This document shows, piece after piece, positions 7,187 to 15,812 of a DNA stretch of 60,884 nucleotides; the first letter of the stretch is position 1; each line of letters starts with the position of its first letter. Source of the stretch: Cypionkella sp. (GTDB taxonomy: Bacteria; Pseudomonadota; Alphaproteobacteria; Rhodobacterales; Rhodobacteraceae); contig JALRIN010000003.1 in NCBI GenBank assembly GCA_023255415.1, positions 51,155 to 112,038 of the forward strand. The letters run 5' to 3'. Made by a program: the position numbers and the translations under genes. The notes beneath the pieces were generated by a model that was not told the DNA's origin, made no database searches, and worked only from the letters and a program-made list of their open reading frames with translations.

Positions 7187-9274
7187 ATGGCCCCTGTGGT
7201 AAAACAACACACCCTTCGCTCTTTGCAGCTTAAAACCCGAATGATGGCACCGACCGCTTTTGTCGGGGCGGCTTGTGTTTTTACTTTGGTGGCATGGGGT
7301 GCTTCGGCATTGGTCGAAAGGGTGTCGGCGCGGGCGGTCACCTCGCGGCTTTTGGCCGAAGGCATAACCTTTGTGCAGGTGCGCGCGGATGGGTTGCAAA
7401 TTCATCTTAGCGGTGTCGCGCCCAATGAGGCGGTGCGCTACCGCATGATCAATCTTGTTGGCACGGTGATCGAGGTCTCGCGCATTCGCGATGATATGGA
7501 GATCACGCCAATCAAAGCCATCGCCGCGCCGCGATTTTCGATTGAAATGCTGCGCAATGATGACGGCATTCAGCTGATCGGCCTGTTGCCGCAGTTGGAT
7601 CAAGTGGACGAGGTTACCGAGGCCGCACAGGCGCTTAGCCCCGATATTCCGCTGATGGATATGATCGAAACCGCAGATTATCCCGCCCCCGCAGGTTGGG
7701 ATACCGCGCTGGGCTATGGCATGGAAGCGCTGCGGCTTTTGCCACGGTCGAAAATTTCGGTCGCTGCTGACAAAGTCACAATCACAGCAATTGCTGAATC
7801 AGAGGCAGAAAAGCGTAGCTTTGAAGCGCAGCTTTCCGGCAACAAGCCCAAGGGTCTGCAGACCATCATCGGGATTTCTGCGCCGCGTCCGGTGTTGACG
7901 CCCTTTACACTGCGCTTTGTCAAAGATGCGCAGGGTGCGCGATTTGATGCCTGTGCGGCCGATACCGATGCAGCAAAGGCCAAGATTTTGGCAGCTGCAG
8001 GCGCTGCGGGGGCTGATCCGCGATCGGATTGCACCATTGGTTTGGGCGTGCCCACGCCGCGCTGGGCCGAGGCGATTGCGTTGGGCATCAGCGCAGTGGC
8101 CAGCCTGCCGACCGCGACGCTGACCTTTTCGGATGCCGATGTCAGCCTGCTTGCGGGCGATGATGTCAGCCAAGACGATTTCGATCGCGTGGTGGGTGAT
8201 CTGGAAAACGGCTTGCCAGATGTGTTTTCGCTGAAATCCACGCTGGAGAAAAAGGCCACCGCAGCACCGCAGGGGCCCGCCGAATTCACAGCGACCCTCG
8301 CCCCCGAAACCCATCTGGTCGAACTGCGCGGGCGGTTGACCGATGTGATGATGCGCGATGCGGTCGAAAGCTTTGCCAAGGCAGAGTTTGGCTCGCAAAA
8401 GGTGCGGGTTGGCACGCGGCTTGACCCGGATTTGCCCGACGGCTGGCCGGTTCGCGTGCTGGCGGGGCTGCAAGCGCTGTCGGAATTGGACAACGGCAAG
8501 CTGGTGGTGCGCGCCGATACGGTCGAGATCAGCGGCATCACCGGATCGCAATCGGGCAAGGTACGGATCTCGCAAATTCTGTCGGCCAAGCTGGGGCAGG
8601 GTAAGACTTTCAAGGTCGCGGTCAGCTATGACAAAAGCCTTGATCCTTTGGCCGATTTGCCGACGCCTGCCGAATGTTCGGCTGCGGCGGCTGCGGTTTT
8701 GGCCAAGCGACAAATCACCTTCAATCCTGGCTCTGCTGAAATCGATGCAGGCACTGCTTCGGTGATGGACGATCTGGCCAAGGCCTTGCAGCGCTGCAAG
8801 GGCGTCAAGCTTGAGGTTGCAGGCTATACCGATGCGCAGGGCTCTGCCGAGGGCAATCGCGCCCTAAGCCAAGCGCGGGCGGAACAGGTTATTCTGGGCT
8901 TGCAGGGGCGTCAGATCGATGTCTCTGGCCTGATCGCCAAGGGCTATGGTGCTGAAAATCCGATTGCCGATAATGCAACCGAAGCCGGTCGCGAGGCCAA
9001 TCGGCGGATCGAGTTCAACCTGATCGCACCACTGGCGCCAGCGGAACCTGCCGCCAGTGCGGTTTCGGCAACCGACGGGCTTTTGGAAGAAGATACGGGC
9101 GATGCCCTGCCAATGGATGCAATTGATCCAGCGGCCGAGGACAGCCCCCCGATCGAGACCGCCGATCAAGCGATCCCTGAGGCAGGGCCCGATTTTTCGG
9201 GCGACACAAGTCCCTCGGTCGCCCCGACAGAAATGACCAAGCGCCCCAAAGCGCGTCCAAATCCCAACGGCTAA
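7187..9274 (+). CDS. OmpA-family envelope protein with BON-like N-terminal region
   Basis: A 695-residue envelope protein. A membrane anchor lies at about residues 20-42, followed by repeated segments resembling BON domains, for example LLAEGITFVQVRADGLQIHL, and later TATLTFSDADVSLLAGDD and THLVELRGRLTD. The C-terminal part is a clear OmpA-like peptidoglycan-binding domain: ITFNPGSAEIDAGT, LEVAGYTDAQGSAEGNRALS and the arginine-rich end EAGREANRRIEFNL. A proline/acid-rich tail of about 80 residues ends in KRPKARPNPNG. I infer it links the inner membrane to the cell wall. The start could be ATG 7187 or the ATG pair at 7241/7244. It probably shares an operon with the next gene. Confidence 0.88.
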   Translation: MAPVVKQHTLRSLQLKTRMMAPTAFVGAACVFTLVAWGASALVERVSARAVTSRLLAEGITFVQVRADGLQIHLSGVAPNEAVRYRMINLVGTVIEVSRIRDDMEITPIKAIAAPRFSIEMLRNDDGIQLIGLLPQLDQVDEVTEAAQALSPDIPLMDMIETADYPAPAGWDTALGYGMEALRLLPRSKISVAADKVTITAIAESEAEKRSFEAQLSGNKPKGLQTIIGISAPRPVLTPFTLRFVKDAQGARFDACAADTDAAKAKILAAAGAAGADPRSDCTIGLGVPTPRWAEAIALGISAVASLPTATLTFSDADVSLLAGDDVSQDDFDRVVGDLENGLPDVFSLKSTLEKKATAAPQGPAEFTATLAPETHLVELRGRLTDVMMRDAVESFAKAEFGSQKVRVGTRLDPDLPDGWPVRVLAGLQALSELDNGKLVVRADTVEISGITGSQSGKVRISQILSAKLGQGKTFKVAVSYDKSLDPLADLPTPAECSAAAAAVLAKRQITFNPGSAEIDAGTASVMDDLAKALQRCKGVKLEVAGYTDAQGSAEGNRALSQARAEQVILGLQGRQIDVSGLIAKGYGAENPIADNATEAGREANRRIEFNLIAPLAPAEPAASAVSATDGLLEEDTGDALPMDAIDPAAEDSPPIETADQAIPEAGPDFSGDTSPSVAPTEMTKRPKARPNPNG

Positions 9275-9287
9275 AAGGCAGACCGAT

Positions 9288-9617
9288 ATGAACCGGACCG
9301 AATTCATTGTTGCGACCGCGATCATCTTGCTTTTGGCCTTTGCTGCGGGCTGGTTTACTTATTGGCTGCTGCACCGCTTTACCCGCGTTGCGGGCGGCGA
9401 TGTGGCCGAGATGGACAAGCTGGCGCAATCGCTGCACGAGGCGGAAGAGATGCGCGATCAGGCCTTGGTCTATCTGGAAAGCCGCGAGGCCGAGCTGACC
9501 AATCAAATCGCCCAGACCGAAGCCGAATTGCGTGCCGCCATGGAAGGCCTGCGCGACGCGCGCCACGAGGCCGAAGAGATGCGCGCCTATATCGAGCGAA
9601 TGCATGCCAACAGCTAG
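9288..9617 (+). CDS. Membrane-anchored coiled-coil protein
   Basis: The 109 residues comprise one membrane segment at about residues 7-30 (FIVATAIILLLAFAAGWFTY) and then an almost uninterrupted charged helix with heptad spacing (QSLHEAEEMRDQALVYLESR, AELRAAMEGLRDARHEAEEM), read as a coiled coil. It starts 13 bases after the OmpA-family gene, so the two are likely made together. No named family is recognised; a scaffold or spacer role is only inference. Its 3' end converges with ftsY, 15 bases away. Confidence 0.8.
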   Translation: MNRTEFIVATAIILLLAFAAGWFTYWLLHRFTRVAGGDVAEMDKLAQSLHEAEEMRDQALVYLESREAELTNQIAQTEAELRAAMEGLRDARHEAEEMRAYIERMHANS

Positions 9618-9632
9618 GCGGGGCTTTGCGCC

Positions 9633-10622
9633 TTAGTCGATTTGACCGACAAGCGCGCGGGCGAAATCTTGCGGGTCAAAGGGCGAAAGGTCATCGATTT
9701 GCTCGCCCAGGCCGATGGCATGTATCGGCAGGCCGAATTTATCGGCCAAAGCCACCAGCACACCACCCTTGGCGGTGCCGTCTAGTTTGGTCATTACAAG
9801 GCCAGAGACATCGGCGATTTTTCGGAAAATCTCGACTTGGTTCAGCGCGTTTTGCCCAGTGGTGGCATCCAGCACCAGCAGGGTGTTATGCGGCGCTGCC
9901 GGATCGACCTTGCGGATGACGCGGACGATTTTGGAAAGTTCCTCCATCAGGTCTTGGCGGTTTTGCAAGCGGCCTGCAGTGTCGATCAGCAAAAGATCAG
10001 CGCCCTCGGCACGCGCACGGGTAAAGGCGTCAAAGGCCAGCGAGGCGGGATCAGAGCCTTCGGGGGCGGTCAGCACCGGCACGCCAGCGCGGTTGCCCCA
10101 GACTTGCAGCTGTTCCACCGCAGCGGCACGAAAGGTATCGCCTGCGGCAATGACCACGGATTTTCCGGCGGCTTTGAACTGCGAGGCGAGCTTGCCGATG
10201 GTGGTGGTTTTGCCCGAGCCATTGACCCCGACCACCAGCACCACCTGCGGTTTTTGCGGGTAAAGCGGCAGCGGTTTGGCCACCGGCGTCATGATACGGG
10301 TGATTTCGTCGGCCAAAGCGCTGCGCAATTCGGCCGTCGAGATGCGCTTGCCAAAGCGGCCCTCGGCGATATTGGCAGCAAGGCGGGTGGCGGTTTGCAC
10401 GCCCATGTCGGCGGCGATCAGCACCTCTTCCAGGCTTTCCAGCATCGCGTCGTCCATCACCCGGCGCGGCGCTTCGGCACTGGGGATCAGGCGGGCCAGC
10501 AGACCAGATTTTTCAGGCGCGGCTGGGGCTGGATCGGGTGCTGCGATCAAAGCTTCAAGGCCTTCACCCAGCTTGTCGGACGAGCGGAACATCCGGTCTT
10601 TCAGCTTTTTGAAAAAGGACAT
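9633..10622 (-). CDS. ftsY: Signal recognition particle receptor FtsY
   Basis: GTPase that docks ribosome-SRP complexes at the inner membrane. The 329 residues hold a short N-terminal lysine-rich helix (MSFFKKLKDRMFRSSDKLGE) instead of the long acidic domain of E. coli. The NG domain follows: P-loop GVNGSGKTTTIGKLA, DTFRAAAVEQL, DTAGRLQNRQDLMEEL, TKLDGTAKGG and the closing GLGEQIDDLSPFDPQDFARAL. The ribosome binding site GGAGAG precedes ATG 10622. Length is short but normal for alphaproteobacterial FtsY. Confidence 0.97.
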   Translation of the reverse strand: MSFFKKLKDRMFRSSDKLGEGLEALIAAPDPAPAAPEKSGLLARLIPSAEAPRRVMDDAMLESLEEVLIAADMGVQTATRLAANIAEGRFGKRISTAELRSALADEITRIMTPVAKPLPLYPQKPQVVLVVGVNGSGKTTTIGKLASQFKAAGKSVVIAAGDTFRAAAVEQLQVWGNRAGVPVLTAPEGSDPASLAFDAFTRARAEGADLLLIDTAGRLQNRQDLMEELSKIVRVIRKVDPAAPHNTLLVLDATTGQNALNQVEIFRKIADVSGLVMTKLDGTAKGGVLVALADKFGLPIHAIGLGEQIDDLSPFDPQDFARALVGQID

Positions 10623-10726
10623 GGGCTCTCCGGTCGCAGGGGTTTCTTTTCACCTAGTCAATTGCGCAGCTTATGGGAAGGCCTGAGGGTGCTGGCGGAA
10701 TGGAAAACTGATGCTACATTAGGCAA

Positions 10727-11779
10727 ATGATGCGTAAAATGATTGTTCTGTTTCCGGTGGTCTTTGCTGTAGCGACGCTTGCGCCGCTGGCCTTGTTTGC
10801 CCTTGCCATTTGGACTGGCGGGCTTTGGGCTGCGGCGGGGCTGATTTACATGACGGTTTTGGCCGCAGGGCTGGACCGCATCGCAGCCTTTGGCACCGGG
10901 CAGGCGGATGTGCCCGAGGCGGCAGAGTTTCCCGCCGCAGACCTGCTGTTGGTGGCTTTGGCTTGCGGTGCGGTTTTGCTGGTGCCGGCAACGGTTTGGG
11001 CGCTGACAGGGTCCGAGCTTTCCCTGCCCGCCAAGGTGGCGCTGTTTTTCGGCACCGGGCTGTGGCTGGGGCAGGTGGCCAATTCAACTGCACATGAGTT
11101 GATCCACCGCGGCAATCGCTGGCTGTTTCGACTGGGGGCTGCGGTCTATTGCCTGTTGCTGTTTGGGCACCACACCTCGGCGCATCGTTTGGTGCATCAC
11201 CGCCATGCCGCAAGCCTTGACGACCCAAATACCGCCCGTTCGGGGGAGGGGTATTATCGCTTCTTCCTGCGGGCTTGGATCGGCAGTTTTGCCAAGGGTT
11301 GGGCGGCTGAGACCGACTTGCGTGTCCGCAACAAGGCGGGGCTGCATCCCTATCTGGTCTATGTCATGGCGGCCTTGGCCTGTCTGGGAATGGGGTTTGC
11401 GATTGCGGGGATCTGGGGGCTGATGACTTGGGCGGCTTTGGCGTTTTACGCCCAGACCCAGTTGATGCTGTCAGATTATGTTCAGCATTATGGCTTGATG
11501 CGGGCGCGCCGCGCCGATGGGCGGTTAGAGCCGGTGGGGATTGCGCACAGCTGGAACGCCGCGCAGTGGTTTTCCGCCGCCTATATGCTGAATGCGCCGC
11601 GCCATTCGGACCATCACGCGCATCCGGCCCGCCCCTATCCTGCGCTGCGCTTGCCTGCACCCGAGGCAGCACCTCGTCTGCCCTGGCCCTTGCCGTTGGC
11701 CTGCATGATCGCGCTGGCGCCGCCTGTGTGGCGGCGCGCGATCAGGCCGCATTTGGCACCTTGGCGGAAGGCTGTCTGA
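10727..11779 (+). CDS. AlkB-like membrane di-iron hydroxylase
   Basis: A 350-residue inner-membrane protein of the alkane/xylene monooxygenase branch of the fatty-acid-hydroxylase superfamily. The histidine boxes that bind two irons are HELIHR (residues about 124-129), HRLVHHRHA and HSDHHAHP. The third box sits in the context NAPRHSDHHAHPARPYPALR, which is typical of AlkB-type enzymes rather than desaturases. Several hydrophobic segments flank the boxes. Two ATG codons, 10727 and 10730, are possible starts and neither has a strong ribosome binding site. No rubredoxin gene is adjacent, so the electron donor and substrate are unknown; an alkane or alkyl chain is a family-based guess. Confidence 0.85.
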   Translation: MMRKMIVLFPVVFAVATLAPLALFALAIWTGGLWAAAGLIYMTVLAAGLDRIAAFGTGQADVPEAAEFPAADLLLVALACGAVLLVPATVWALTGSELSLPAKVALFFGTGLWLGQVANSTAHELIHRGNRWLFRLGAAVYCLLLFGHHTSAHRLVHHRHAASLDDPNTARSGEGYYRFFLRAWIGSFAKGWAAETDLRVRNKAGLHPYLVYVMAALACLGMGFAIAGIWGLMTWAALAFYAQTQLMLSDYVQHYGLMRARRADGRLEPVGIAHSWNAAQWFSAAYMLNAPRHSDHHAHPARPYPALRLPAPEAAPRLPWPLPLACMIALAPPVWRRAIRPHLAPWRKAV

Positions 11780-11813
11780 AAATGGCGGCCGCTTTGCAAA
11801 AATGGAGGTTTTG

Positions 11814-12224
11814 ATGCGGACTGCCATGATCGGTCTTTGCGCCCTGATTGCCCTGCCATCTGCGGCGCAAGATATCGATCTTGGCCCACCTTTGACCGGG
11901 GCCGAATTCGAAGCCTATGTCGAGGGGCGCACCCTGACCTATGCCGAAGGTGGCACGGTTTACGGAACCGAGGAATATCTGCCCGCGCGCAAAGTGATTT
12001 GGGCCTTTTCCGAATCGGAATGCCGCGAGGGCCGCTGGTATAGCCAAGACGAGCAGATTTGCTTTGTCTATGAAGACCCCAATGACCCGCAATGCTGGCT
12101 GTTTTTCAAAGGCCCCACGGGCTTGCAGGCGCAGTTTCTGGGGCTTGGCGGCGGTGATGCGCTGTCAGAGGTGGCGCAATCGCAAGCCCCTTTGCGGTGC
12201 GCGGGCCCCGAGGTGGGGGTTTAG
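11814..12224 (+). CDS. Small secreted protein of unknown function
   Basis: 136 residues with a clear signal peptide (MRTAMIGLCALIALPSAAQ, cleavage after the AAQ region). The mature part has several aromatic residues and four cysteines (ESECREGRW, EQICFVYED, PQCWLFFKG, LRCAGPE), which could form two disulfides in the periplasm. I chose ATG 11814 because GGAGG at 11804-11808 precedes it at good spacing; an in-frame ATG at 11802 overlaps that site. The gene lies 35 bases after the AlkB-like gene and ends five bases from the convergent xseA stop. The family is not recognised. Confidence 0.75.
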   Translation: MRTAMIGLCALIALPSAAQDIDLGPPLTGAEFEAYVEGRTLTYAEGGTVYGTEEYLPARKVIWAFSESECREGRWYSQDEQICFVYEDPNDPQCWLFFKGPTGLQAQFLGLGGGDALSEVAQSQAPLRCAGPEVGV

Positions 12225-12229
12225 CGCAG

Positions 12230-13789
12230 TCAGAACAGGCTGCCCTGATCGGGGCCTTCGGATTTGCTGCGCTTTGGCGTGGGTTTGGCATAGCCGATCC
12301 GACCGTCAGAGAATTCGATCTCCAGGCTCAAGGCCGCTTCGGCGGCGGCTTTGCTGGTGACAACATGGCCATCGCCGCGCACCACGGCATAGCCACGCTT
12401 CAACGTCTCGGCATAGCCCAATGTGCTGCGGGTGCGGTCAAGCGCGTCAAGCCGCTGGCGCAACCGATCATAGCGCTGCGCAGGCGCGGTTTGCAGGCGG
12501 GCATCCAACTGGGCAAGTGCCATGCGGCCCTCGCTGGTTTTGCGGGCGGCATCTGCGATCAGCCGCAACAGCGCCGGCGCAAGCCGGTTTGACAGATTGG
12601 CCGCGCGGTCGGCATGGCGTTCCAGCCTGCGCATCTGTGCAGCAGACAGCCGGTCGGCTTGGGTCTGCATCCGCTCGCCCTTATGCGCAATCAGCGTCAG
12701 CAGCGCCGCAGGCCGCAGCCGCGCTGCGGTTGCAGCAAAGCCCGCACGTTTGCGCGTCGCCGCCATGCTCAGCGCGCCGCCCAAGCGCAGGCTGGCGGCA
12801 TCATAGCGCTGGTTTGGCTGGGCCAGCAGGCCTTCCAGCCGTGGCAAGGCGCGGGCCAGATCGCGCAGGCGCTGGCCGCGCAGGCTGATGCCCTGCGCCA
12901 AGCCACGCGCTTGCCGTGCGCCCAAGGCCTCCAGCGTCGCCACCAAATCCAGCCGCACCGGCACCGCAAGCTCTGCCGCAGCCGTAGGCGTCGGCGCGCG
13001 CAGATCGGCGGCATAGTCGATCAGCGTGGTATCGGTCTCGTGCCCGACCGCCGAGATCAGCGGGATGCGGCTGGCCGCCGCAGCCCGCACCACGATCTCT
13101 TCGTTAAAGCCCCACAGGTCTTCCAGGCTGCCACCACCGCGCGCCACAATAATCAGGTCGGGGCGCGGAATTGCCCCCCCCGGTTCAATGGCATTGAACC
13201 CACGAATGGCGGCGGCAACCTCTGCCGCGCAGGCCTGACCCTGCACCGCCACCGGCCAGATCAGCACATGACGCGCAAAGCGGTCGCGGAGCCGGTGCAA
13301 AATATCACGAATCACCGCCCCCGACGGCGAGGTCACCACCCCGATCACCTGCGGCAAATAGGGGATCGGCTGCTTGCGGGCAGGGTCAAACAGCCCCTCT
13401 GCGCCCAAAGCCGCCTTGCGCTTTTCCAGCATCGCCATCAGCGCGCCAGCCCCTGCAGGTGCTACATCTTCGACAATCAGTTGATACTTCGACTGACCGG
13501 GAAAGGTAGTCATCCGGCCGGTAGCGATGACCTCCATCCCCTCTTCGGGGCGGGTCTGCATCTTGGCAACCTGGCCCTTCCAAGACACCGCATCAAGACT
13601 GGCGCGATCATCCTTCAGCGCGAAATACAAATGCCCCGAAGCCGGCCGCGACACCCGGCCCACTTCGCCGCGCACCCGCACCAGACCAAATTCGCCCTCG
13701 ATCACCTTTTTGACAGCACCCGACAGCTCCGAGACCGAAAACTCGGGCGCATTCGACACCAGCGGGCCGTCTTCAAATAGATCATTCAT
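12230..13789 (-). CDS. xseA: Exodeoxyribonuclease VII large subunit
   Basis: Degrades single-stranded DNA to acid-soluble oligonucleotides with XseB, which is not in this window. The 519 residues show the N-terminal OB-fold (FSVSELSGAVKKVIEGEFG, VRVRGEVGRVSRPASGHLYF), then the catalytic core with VVTSPSGAVIRDIL, ARGGGSLEDLWGFNEE and SAVGHETDTTLIDYAADLRA, and a long alanine/arginine-rich helical region. The C-terminal end has GYAVVRGDGHVVTS. ATG 13789 (MNDLFEDGP) is preferred to an upstream start at 13840 because the conserved region begins there. Some coding and annotation shadow occurs on the opposite strand. Confidence 0.95.
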   Translation of the reverse strand: MNDLFEDGPLVSNAPEFSVSELSGAVKKVIEGEFGLVRVRGEVGRVSRPASGHLYFALKDDRASLDAVSWKGQVAKMQTRPEEGMEVIATGRMTTFPGQSKYQLIVEDVAPAGAGALMAMLEKRKAALGAEGLFDPARKQPIPYLPQVIGVVTSPSGAVIRDILHRLRDRFARHVLIWPVAVQGQACAAEVAAAIRGFNAIEPGGAIPRPDLIIVARGGGSLEDLWGFNEEIVVRAAAASRIPLISAVGHETDTTLIDYAADLRAPTPTAAAELAVPVRLDLVATLEALGARQARGLAQGISLRGQRLRDLARALPRLEGLLAQPNQRYDAASLRLGGALSMAATRKRAGFAATAARLRPAALLTLIAHKGERMQTQADRLSAAQMRRLERHADRAANLSNRLAPALLRLIADAARKTSEGRMALAQLDARLQTAPAQRYDRLRQRLDALDRTRSTLGYAETLKRGYAVVRGDGHVVTSKAAAEAALSLEIEFSDGRIGYAKPTPKRSKSEGPDQGSLF

Positions 13790-13858
13790 CTGCTGCTGCC
13801 CCTGTTTTATCCGCACCAGCCTAACCAAGCCCGCCGCCAAGGGCCAGAGCCAAGACGG

Positions 13859-14209
13859 CTAGCCGTCCAGCTCTTCGCCCGCGCCATAGATCCAGATCGA
13901 CAGATCACCCTTGGCCAGCGCGCTCAAAAAGGCCGAGGCCCCGCTTAAGGTGGTCAGATCCATCGGCGCGCCCTCATAGCCACTGGCAAAGATCTGCTGC
14001 GCGGTCTGCTCGATCCCGCGCAGAACCGCCGCAGAAAAGCTGCCATCCTGCGGCCCATCATAAAAGCCGCCGATCTGCATCTCCTGCTCAATGGAAATGC
14101 GCTCGGCTGCGGGCAAAGCGGCATAGGCCTCGGCCAGAACCCCGGTCCCTGCCACAGCCACCAGCGGCAGGGCTGCGAAGATCAGCGCAAGACAAATGCG
14201 GCGCAGCAT
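13859..14209 (-). CDS. Small secreted protein with peptidoglycan-binding-like motif
   Basis: The product has 116 residues with a signal peptide (MLRRICLALIFAALPLVAVA) and a mature part containing GGFYDGPQDGSFSAAVLRGI. This resembles the repeat of peptidoglycan-binding domain 1 (FYDGxxDGxFGxxTRxAI). AGGAAGGA lies before ATG 14209 and supports that start over ATG 14266. It sits 69 bases upstream of xseA on the same strand and diverges from purD. Function is unknown; a periplasmic location is well supported. Confidence 0.75.
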   Translation of the reverse strand: MLRRICLALIFAALPLVAVAGTGVLAEAYAALPAAERISIEQEMQIGGFYDGPQDGSFSAAVLRGIEQTAQQIFASGYEGAPMDLTTLSGASAFLSALAKGDLSIWIYGAGEELDG

Positions 14210-14383
14210 GACAGGCGTCCTTCCTGTTGGATTTGGCCGCACCCTAGCCATCGGCCGCAGCGCCACAAGCCCCTTCTTGCGCCGCCCAGCCGCCTGCGGC
14301 CAAGCCTTGCCGATGCGAGCTTGGCTTGCCTCGCGGGCATCATGTGCCTATGAGGCGCAAAGCAAAGTTCTATGGGGACGCCG

Positions 14384-15646
14384 ATGAACATCCTGATCCT
14401 TGGCAGTGGCGGGCGCGAACATGCGCTGGCTTGGGCGGTGAAACAAAACCCGAAAACCGATCGCCTGATCGTGGCTCCGGGCAATGCGGGCATCGCCATG
14501 CTGGCCGAATGCGCCGACCTTGACCCTCTGAACGCCGCCGAGGTGGTGGGGTTTTGCGAAGACAACGCGATCGATTTCGTGATCATCGGCCCCGAAGCCC
14601 CGCTGGCCGCAGGCGTCGCCGATGCCACCCGCGCTGCGGGGATCCTGACCTTTGGCCCCAGCGCCCAGGCTGCGCAACTCGAGGCCAGCAAGGGCTTTAC
14701 CAAAGCCATCTGCGACGCTTGCGGTGCCCCAACCGCGGCCTATGCCCGATTTGATGCCGCAGAGCCCGCCAAAGCCTATATCCGCAAAATGGGCGCGCCG
14801 ATCGTGGTCAAGGCCGACGGTCTGGCCGCCGGCAAAGGCGTGATCGTGGCAATGACCGAAGCTCAGGCTCTGGCCGCCATTGACGATATGTTTGGCGGCG
14901 AATTCGGGGCCGCTGGCGCCGAGGTGGTGATCGAAGAATTCATGACCGGCGAAGAAGCTTCGTTCTTTGTGCTGACCGATGGCGTCAACGCTCTGCCCAT
15001 CGGCACCGCCCAAGATCATAAACGTGTCGGCGATGGCGACACCGGCCCCAATACCGGCGGCATGGGCGCCTATTCGCCCGCTCCGGTGCTGACCGATGCC
15101 ATCGCTGAACGGGCGATGCGCGAAATCATCCTGCCCACCATCGCCGAGATGGCTCGCCGCGGCACCCCCTACCAAGGCGTGCTCTACGCAGGCCTGATGA
15201 TCAAAGACGGTCAAGGCCGCCTTGTCGAATATAACGCCCGCTTTGGCGATCCCGAAACCCAAGTGCTGATGCTGCGCCTTGGCGCCCAGGCGCTCGACCT
15301 TCTGCTCGCCTGCGCCGAAGGCCGGCTTGACCGCACCCAGGTCAATTGGGCGCAAGACCATGCGCTCACCGTGGTGATGGCCGCCAAAGGCTATCCCGCC
15401 GCCTATCAAAAAGGCTCGGTGATCAAGGGCCTGGATCACATCGCCGCCAACAGCCAGCAGATGGTCTTTCACGCAGGCACCGTCGAAAAAGACGGCCAAG
15501 TCTGCGCAAACGGCGGCCGCGTGCTCAATGTCACTGCCCGCGCCGCCACTCTGGCCGAGGCCCGCAGTCGCGCCTATGCGATGATAGATCACCTCGATTG
15601 GCCCGAAGGCTTCTGCCGCTCAGACATCGGCTGGCGCGCGCTTTAA
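14384..15646 (+). CDS. purD: Phosphoribosylamine-glycine ligase (GAR synthetase)
   Basis: ATP-dependent ligation of glycine to phosphoribosylamine, the second step of purine synthesis. The 420-residue ATP-grasp enzyme begins MNILILGSGGREHALAW with the N-terminal phosphate loop. It continues with GPEAPLAAGVADATR, VVKADGLAAGKGVIVA, EEFMTGEEASFFVL, NTGGMGAYSPAPV and the metal-binding NARFGDPETQVLM. ATG 14384 is chosen over ATG 14372 because homology starts at MNIL and GGGGA lies just upstream. Regulation is not visible. Element R2 follows its stop by nine bases. Confidence 0.97.
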   Translation: MNILILGSGGREHALAWAVKQNPKTDRLIVAPGNAGIAMLAECADLDPLNAAEVVGFCEDNAIDFVIIGPEAPLAAGVADATRAAGILTFGPSAQAAQLEASKGFTKAICDACGAPTAAYARFDAAEPAKAYIRKMGAPIVVKADGLAAGKGVIVAMTEAQALAAIDDMFGGEFGAAGAEVVIEEFMTGEEASFFVLTDGVNALPIGTAQDHKRVGDGDTGPNTGGMGAYSPAPVLTDAIAERAMREIILPTIAEMARRGTPYQGVLYAGLMIKDGQGRLVEYNARFGDPETQVLMLRLGAQALDLLLACAEGRLDRTQVNWAQDHALTVVMAAKGYPAAYQKGSVIKGLDHIAANSQQMVFHAGTVEKDGQVCANGGRVLNVTARAATLAEARSRAYAMIDHLDWPEGFCRSDIGWRAL

Positions 15647-15655
15647 CCGCCCGCC

Positions 15656-15690
15656 GCTTTCATCTTGGCCCAAATATCCCCGCCGGAGGC
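15656..15690 (+). repeat. Dispersed 3' element, copy R2
   Basis: GCTTTCATCTTGGCCCAAAT followed by ATCCCCGCCGGAGGC, nine bases after the purD stop and in purD orientation. Confidence 0.85.
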
Positions 15691-15812
15691 CCCCCCAACC
15701 CGCCGCAGCAGCGCTTCAAGGTTTTGCGCATCACAGGCCCTTGCACAGCTGCGGTCCGCCGCATAAAGAAGCCGCGACGAAAGCCCTTAAATTCCTTGGC
15801 GGAGGGGAACGG

